DNA from: Mycolicibacter hiberniae
GTDB taxonomy: Bacteria; Actinomycetota; Actinomycetes; Mycobacteriales; Mycobacteriaceae
Direction: 5' to 3'
Assembly (NCBI RefSeq): GCF_010729485.1
Contig: NZ_AP022609.1
Coordinates: 3,596,001-3,660,000, forward strand
DNA length: 64,000 nucleotides
A program made the position numbers and the translations under genes. Of the stretch, positions 60,467 to 64,000 are shown in pieces. Each line of letters begins with the position of its first letter. The stretch's first letter is position 1. The notes under the pieces are model-generated. The model saw only the letters and a program-made list of their open reading frames with translations. It had not been told where the DNA came from and ran no database searches.

Positions 60467-61156
60467 ATGCTCGCCGCCGCTCTGATCAGCTTGGCCGTGG
60501 TGTTCGCCGCTGAGCTCGGCGACAAGTCGCAGCTGATCACCTTGACCTACGCCCTGCGGCACCGGTGGTGGGTGGTGCTCAGCGGGGTGGCCATTGCCGC
60601 GTTCGCCGTGCACGGAATCTCGGTGACGGTCGGGCACTTCCTCGGCCTGACGTTGCCGGCCCGCCCGATCGCAGCCCTCGCCGGCGTGGCCTTCATCGGT
60701 TTCGCGGCCTGGACGTGGCGCGACGGTACCCGCCCCGGCTCCGGGCAGGCCACCGTCGGTGAGCCGCGCTTCGCGCTGTTGGCGGTCGTGTCCTCGGTGC
60801 TGCTGGCCGAGCTGGGCGACAAGACGATGCTGGCCACGGTCGCGCTGGCCAGCGACCGTGACTGGCTGGGCGTGTGGCTGGGCGCGACGGTGGGAATGGT
60901 GCTGGCCGATGCGGTGGCGATCGCCGCCGGAGCGGTGCTGCACCGCCGGTTGCCCGAACACTCCCTGCATGCCGCGGCGAGCCTGCTGTTCCTGGCGTGC
61001 GGGTTGTGGATTCTGTTCGACGAGGCGCTCGGCTGGCGGACGGTGGCCGTCGCCGTGGTCGCCGCGCTGGCGGCCGTGGCGTCGGCGTCCGCACTGTGGC
61101 GGGCGTCGCGCCGCCGTTCCGCAGCGGCCGCCGGAGACGATTCCACCGGCCGGTAG
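60467..61156 (+). CDS. UPF0016/GDT1-family transporter, probably Mn2+ exporter (Rv3848 homologue)
   Basis: 229 residues. Two homologous three-helix halves, each with the family signature: AELGDKSQL (about residue 16) and AELGDKTML (about residue 110). The acidic and hydroxyl residues bind divalent ions, and bacterial members export manganese. Six or seven membrane helices and a basic C-tail (WRASRRRSAAAA). The start is ATG 60467; the frame is open upstream but unrelated. Position near sodA fits manganese/oxidative-stress context. No yybP-type riboswitch is recognisable in the 100 bases upstream. Confidence 0.88.
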   Translation: MLAAALISLAVVFAAELGDKSQLITLTYALRHRWWVVLSGVAIAAFAVHGISVTVGHFLGLTLPARPIAALAGVAFIGFAAWTWRDGTRPGSGQATVGEPRFALLAVVSSVLLAELGDKTMLATVALASDRDWLGVWLGATVGMVLADAVAIAAGAVLHRRLPEHSLHAAASLLFLACGLWILFDEALGWRTVAVAVVAALAAVASASALWRASRRRSAAAAGDDSTGR

Positions 61157-61494
61157 CAAATCCCCCTGACGGCCTAATCGGCGGGGCAGCTTGCGCTTGG
61201 CCGGAGCGCCTTCCGACGACGCGGACCCGCCGACTAAGCTTGCCGTTGCGCTTCGTTCGCCAACGAGGCCGCAATTGTGCTTGGTACTACACGAGAATTG
61301 GACTGCAGCGACCGCTAAGGCCAACGATTGGGCTGCGCCAAACCCTTTCTCGTACATCAAGATCGAATTCGCTACGCGAACACTCTTGGTTGTGTCGGTA
61401 ACTATCGCTACGATGATCAGCAAATCATCAGGCGTTTCTGCTCCGCCCGCGCAGAGCGCCTCGACCGCCTGCCTACCCCATGGAGGTCCTATCG
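61157..61494. other. Upstream region of espR
   Basis: 338 bases without supported ORF, AT-richer than its surroundings. ATCAGCAAATCATCAGG and similar tracts close to the gene, and TACGAT near 61410, are promoter candidates. EspR is known to bind its own promoter region in M. tuberculosis, and this length would accommodate several sites, but none can be assigned from sequence alone. Confidence 0.45.
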
Positions 61495-61893
61495 ATGAGC
61501 GCGTCGTTCGCCGTCCGCTTGAACCGCCTTTTCGATGTGGTCTATCCACCCGGACGTGGACCGCACACGTCCGCGGAGGTGATCGCGGCGCTCAAAGCGG
61601 AGGGCGTAACGATGTCGGCCCCTTACCTGTCTCAGCTCCGCTCGGGTAACCGGACGAACCCGTCCACCGCCACCATGGCCGCATTGGCCAACTTCTTCCG
61701 GATCAAGCCTGCGTTCTTCACCGACGACGAGTACTACGCCAAGCTCGACGCGGAGCTGTCCTGGCTGGACAGCATCCGCGATGCCGGGGTACGCCGCATC
61801 GCAACCCACGCCGTCGGCCTCTCCCCCGAGGCCCAGGAAGACGTTCTGGCCCACATCGACGAACTGCGCCGCAAGGAGCACCTCAGCGCCTGA
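61495..61893 (+). CDS. espR: Nucleoid-associated transcriptional regulator EspR
   Basis: 132 residues, same as M. tuberculosis. Nucleoid-associated regulator of the espACD operon and many cell-wall genes. N-terminal XRE-like helix-turn-helix with extra helices (LNRLFDVVYPPGRGPHTSAEV, MSAPYLSQLRSGNRTNPS, TMAALANFFRIKPAFF), C-terminal dimerisation domain (DAGVRRIATHAVGLSPEAQ, IDELRRKEHLSA). ATG 61495 is selected because GGAGG lies eight bases upstream; an ATG at 61480 contains that ribosome site. Likely also regulates ESX-linked genes such as the EspK-like pair, but that is inference. Confidence 0.96.
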   Translation: MSASFAVRLNRLFDVVYPPGRGPHTSAEVIAALKAEGVTMSAPYLSQLRSGNRTNPSTATMAALANFFRIKPAFFTDDEYYAKLDAELSWLDSIRDAGVRRIATHAVGLSPEAQEDVLAHIDELRRKEHLSA

Positions 61894-61957
61894 GGCGCCG
61901 GCGGCGCGATTAGGGTGACTTGATCGGTTTCAGCGAGACACCGGGGAGGCGGCCGGG

Positions 61958-62617
61958 ATGGGCCTGTTCAGAAAACGCAAGAGCCGCGCGACCCGGCGGG
62001 CCGAGGCCCGCGCGCTGAAAGCCGGCGCCAAGCTCGAGGCTCGGCTCGCAGCCAAGGGCGAGGCGAAACGCTTCAAGGCTGCCCAGCGCGCCCAGGACCG
62101 CGCACTCAAAGCGCAGATCAAGTCGGACCGCACCCGCGACCGCACCGCGCTCAAAGCGGCCGAGAGTCAACTCAAAGCCGCCCGCGACGGCCGGCTGCTG
62201 TCCCCGGCCCGAGTCCGCCGGACCCTGGTGGTCGCCAGGATGCTGGCTCCCGTCCTCGTACCGCTGGTGTATCGAGCCGCGATGGCGGTACGCGGACTGA
62301 TCGACGAGCAGCGGGCCGCCGGGCTTGGGGTGCCGCTGGCCCGCATCGGCGAATTCTCCGGCAACCTGGCCCCGCTCTCGGCACGGATCGCGGGCGCGGA
62401 GAAGACCCTGCGGCTGGTGCAGGACCGCAAACCCAAGGACCCCGAGACCAAGCAGTTCGTCGCGGCGATCACCGAACGGCTGTCGGACCTGTCGACGGCG
62501 GTGACCGCTGCGGAGACCATGCCGGTTGATCGGCGCCGGGTCGCCGCCGCGGCCATCGGCGACCAGCTCGATGGCATCGACGCCGATCTGATGGCCCGGC
62601 TGGGGCTGCCGGTATGA
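61958..62617 (+). CDS. DUF6474-type basic protein (Rv3850 homologue)
   Basis: 219 residues. N-terminal 75 residues almost only Lys, Arg, Ala (ALKAGAKLEARLAAKGEAKR), forming a long basic helix; then a hydrophobic segment (VVARMLAPVLVPLVYRAAMAV, about 92-112) and a helical C-terminal half (LSARIAGAEKTLRLVQDRKP). Basic helix could bind nucleic acid or membrane surface; function unknown. GGGGAGG precedes the ATG. ATGA overlap with the next gene. Confidence 0.82.
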   Translation: MGLFRKRKSRATRRAEARALKAGAKLEARLAAKGEAKRFKAAQRAQDRALKAQIKSDRTRDRTALKAAESQLKAARDGRLLSPARVRRTLVVARMLAPVLVPLVYRAAMAVRGLIDEQRAAGLGVPLARIGEFSGNLAPLSARIAGAEKTLRLVQDRKPKDPETKQFVAAITERLSDLSTAVTAAETMPVDRRRVAAAAIGDQLDGIDADLMARLGLPV

Positions 62618-63288
62618 GCGGCGGGATGCGCGCCCTGGCGCTGGCCGTCGCGATCGCCGCGGGTTCGTTCGCCGGCGCCGGTTCCGCGTGGGCACACGTG
62701 CACGCCAGCAGTCCCGGCGCGGTGCGGGGCGCGGTCGCAATGGTGACGTTCGAGGTGCCCAATGAGTCTCCGAACGGTTCGTCCACAACGGAACTCACCG
62801 TCACACTGCCCGACGTCGCCTCAGCTCGCACCGAAACCAAGCCCGGCTGGACGGCGCGCCTGGACCGCGACCCGAAATCGGGGGCGGTGCGCTCGGTGAC
62901 CTGGACGGCCACCGACGGCGGCATCGGTGTTGACCAGTTCGGGCTGTTCCGGATAGCGATGCGGCTGCCGGACGCCGACACGGTGAACTTCCCGTCGGCG
63001 CAGCGATACGCCGACGGCACCGAGGTGCGCTGGGATCAGCCTCCCCCGGCCGGTGGGGGCCAGGCAGAGCACCCGGTGCCCACCCTGGCGCTGGGGTCTG
63101 GACCGGCGCCCAGTTCTGAACACCACGCCCAACATCCGGAGCCCGCGGTGTCGGCCGGCCCGGCGCCCGGCGCCGGAACCGAGGCCACGCAGCATTCCGC
63201 CGATAACTCGGCCCGCCTGCTCGGCGGCGCAGCCCTGCTGGTCGCCGCGCTGGCCGCCGCGATCGCCCTGGCCAGGCGGCGGGCATGA
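62614..63288 (+). CDS. YcnI-like (DUF1775) copper-linked exported protein
   Basis: 224 residues. Signal peptide 1-27 (cut after SAWA-HVHASSPG), leaving the N-terminal histidine that is a metal ligand in YcnI proteins, then the cupin-like DUF1775 domain with WDQPP near its end. Pro/Ala/His-rich linker, C-terminal transmembrane helix (about 200-220, LLGGAALLVAALAAAIALA) with RRR stop. Overlaps both neighbours by ATGA. Paired with a CopC-domain protein, so role in periplasmic copper handling is plausible. Confidence 0.85.
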   Translation: MSGGMRALALAVAIAAGSFAGAGSAWAHVHASSPGAVRGAVAMVTFEVPNESPNGSSTTELTVTLPDVASARTETKPGWTARLDRDPKSGAVRSVTWTATDGGIGVDQFGLFRIAMRLPDADTVNFPSAQRYADGTEVRWDQPPPAGGGQAEHPVPTLALGSGPAPSSEHHAQHPEPAVSAGPAPGAGTEATQHSADNSARLLGGAALLVAALAAAIALARRRA

Positions 63289-63821
63289 GGCGGGTGCTGC
63301 ACACCGTGCTGGCGGCGGTGTTTGCGCTGGGCATGCTGTCGGCAAGCGTCGGCGTCGCCGCGGCGCACGCCGTGCTGGTCTCGACCGACCCGCCGCGCGA
63401 TGCGGAGCTGTCGCGCGGACCCGACCGGGTCAGCGCCACCTTCAACGAGCAACTGCAGGCCGACTTCGCCGCCATGACCGTCGTGGGGCCCGACGGTCAC
63501 CTGTGGTCCACCGGGGAAACCCAGGTGACCGGCGCGGTCGCCAGCGTCGCGGTGCGCCCGCTGGGACCGGCCGGCACCTACACCGTCCACTTTCGGGTCA
63601 CCTCCGCAGACGGGCACGTGGTGTCCGGATCGTGGCCGTTCCAGCTGACGGAAGCCGGCACCGGGGAGCCGGGACCGGCGGTCGGCGACCGCTCGGACGC
63701 CGCACCCGCCGTGGGACACCGCGACGCCGACGCGCCCGCTGACATGCCCGTTTGGCCTTTCGTCGCCGGCGCGGTGGCGCTCGTCGCGGCCGGTCTGTGG
63801 TTCAGCCGCTCCCGCTCCTGA
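63285..63821 (+). CDS. CopC-domain exported copper-binding protein
   Basis: 178 residues. Signal peptide 1-27 (cut before HAVLVSTDPP), mature N-terminal histidine as in CopC copper sites, CopC beta-sandwich (RVSATFNEQLQADFAAMTVVGPDG), second-site histidine in SADGHVVSGSWPFQL. Linker, then a C-terminal membrane helix (PFVAGAVALVAAGLWF). No CopD domain is fused. In operon with the YcnI-like gene. Confidence 0.87.
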   Translation: MRRVLHTVLAAVFALGMLSASVGVAAAHAVLVSTDPPRDAELSRGPDRVSATFNEQLQADFAAMTVVGPDGHLWSTGETQVTGAVASVAVRPLGPAGTYTVHFRVTSADGHVVSGSWPFQLTEAGTGEPGPAVGDRSDAAPAVGHRDADAPADMPVWPFVAGAVALVAAGLWFSRSRS

Positions 63822-63911
63822 TTGTTCGGGCCGGCGGTCACCGAGGGCAGATGCTGGCATGATGGGAACGTTGCCGGTTTCCGCGACCAGAACCCGCAGA
63901 GGAGCTGCCGT

Positions 63912-64000
63912 ATGACCGAACCGCAAGGCCAGCCCGATCCCGATCCCACCGCCTCGGCTCCCGAGTCGGTGACCCCCGCTGGCGCAGACAAGCCCGCAGA
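63912..64000 (+). CDS. hns: hns-like nucleoid protein, N-terminal fragment (Rv3852 homologue; cut by window)
   Basis: First 29 codons only: MTEPQGQPDPDPTASAP and following Pro/Ser/Ala residues, like the N-terminus of Rv3852 (MPDPQDRPDSEPSD...). GAGGAG lies nine bases before the ATG. The Lys/Ala/Pro repeats and membrane anchor expected further on are outside the window. Assignment rests mainly on gene order after espR-Rv3850. Confidence 0.65.
   Translation, partial: MTEPQGQPDPDPTASAPESVTPAGADKPA

Overview
The window is high-GC actinobacterial chromosome from a mycobacterium (family Mycobacteriaceae). The diagnosis rests on gene content: the complete mycolic-acid condensation locus (fadD32-pks13-accD4), two antigen-85-family genes, the galactan/arabinan precursor operon (glf-glfT2-PAP2 phosphatase-ubiA-aftB), erp, bfrB, sodA, espR and the start of an hns-like gene. 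From about 18.6 kb to the right end the order follows the M. tuberculosis Rv3799c-Rv3852 segment. The stretch that in M. tuberculosis holds the sulfolipid genes (Rv3820c-Rv3828) is absent, and the Rv3819 and Rv3829c homologues are neighbours. Species cannot be fixed from the sequence. No rRNA, tRNA, CRISPR array, insertion sequence or PE/PPE gene was seen.

Layout. 0-3.6 kb: a truncated membrane fatty-acid desaturase and its ferredoxin reductase, a divergent TetR regulator with repeated GTGAAC half-sites in the shared promoter, and a DUF4185 protein. 3.7-8.3 kb: three tandem paralogous secreted phosphodiesterase/alkaline-phosphatase-superfamily proteins. 8.4-11 kb: nitronate monooxygenase, GNAT acetyltransferase, glyoxalase-fold protein. 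11-18.6 kb: an accessory, partly lower-GC region with a tandem family of small membrane-anchored two-cysteine proteins (five intact, one frameshifted, one remnant). Most have the same start module, a TAnnnT box 6-7 nt before the start codon, as expected of leaderless transcripts. The region ends in a short ORF with the same module, overlapping an EspK-like Pro/Gly-rich gene that in turn overlaps a second ESX-associated-looking gene.

18.6-38 kb (mostly minus strand): mycolate and arabinogalactan assembly. AccD4 supplies carboxylated acyl-CoA, FadD32 activates and loads meromycolate, Pks13 condenses them, FbpA transfers mycolates, FbpD (MPT51) is a non-catalytic relative, and the Rv3802c-type cutinase-like protein acts in the same envelope. 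Glf, GlfT2, UbiA, the PAP2 phosphatase and AftB make the arabinogalactan that receives the mycolates. 38-45.3 kb: erp, an N-acetylmuramoyl-L-alanine amidase, a HAD phosphatase, two PlsC acyltransferases, a metallo-beta-lactamase/Rieske protein. 45.3-52.8 kb: FAD oxidoreductase with TetR regulator, serS, septum-formation-domain protein, zincin, phosphoglycerate-mutase-like protein, pheA.

52.8-64 kb: an iron/oxidative-stress and nucoid-regulator neighbourhood: an IdeR-box-preceded DUF2470 gene, CPBP protease, LytR-CpsA-Psr protein, bfrB, glpQ1, DUF4328 protein, a DnaA-box cluster, sodA, an UPF0016 (manganese-exporter-type) protein, espR, a YcnI/CopC pair and the truncated hns-like gene. Unexplained items most worth a second look are the 11-18.6 kb family with its promoter cassettes, the triplicated phosphodiesterases, a 55-bp palindromic element present twice in opposite orientation, and the DnaA-box cluster at 58.34-58.44 kb.
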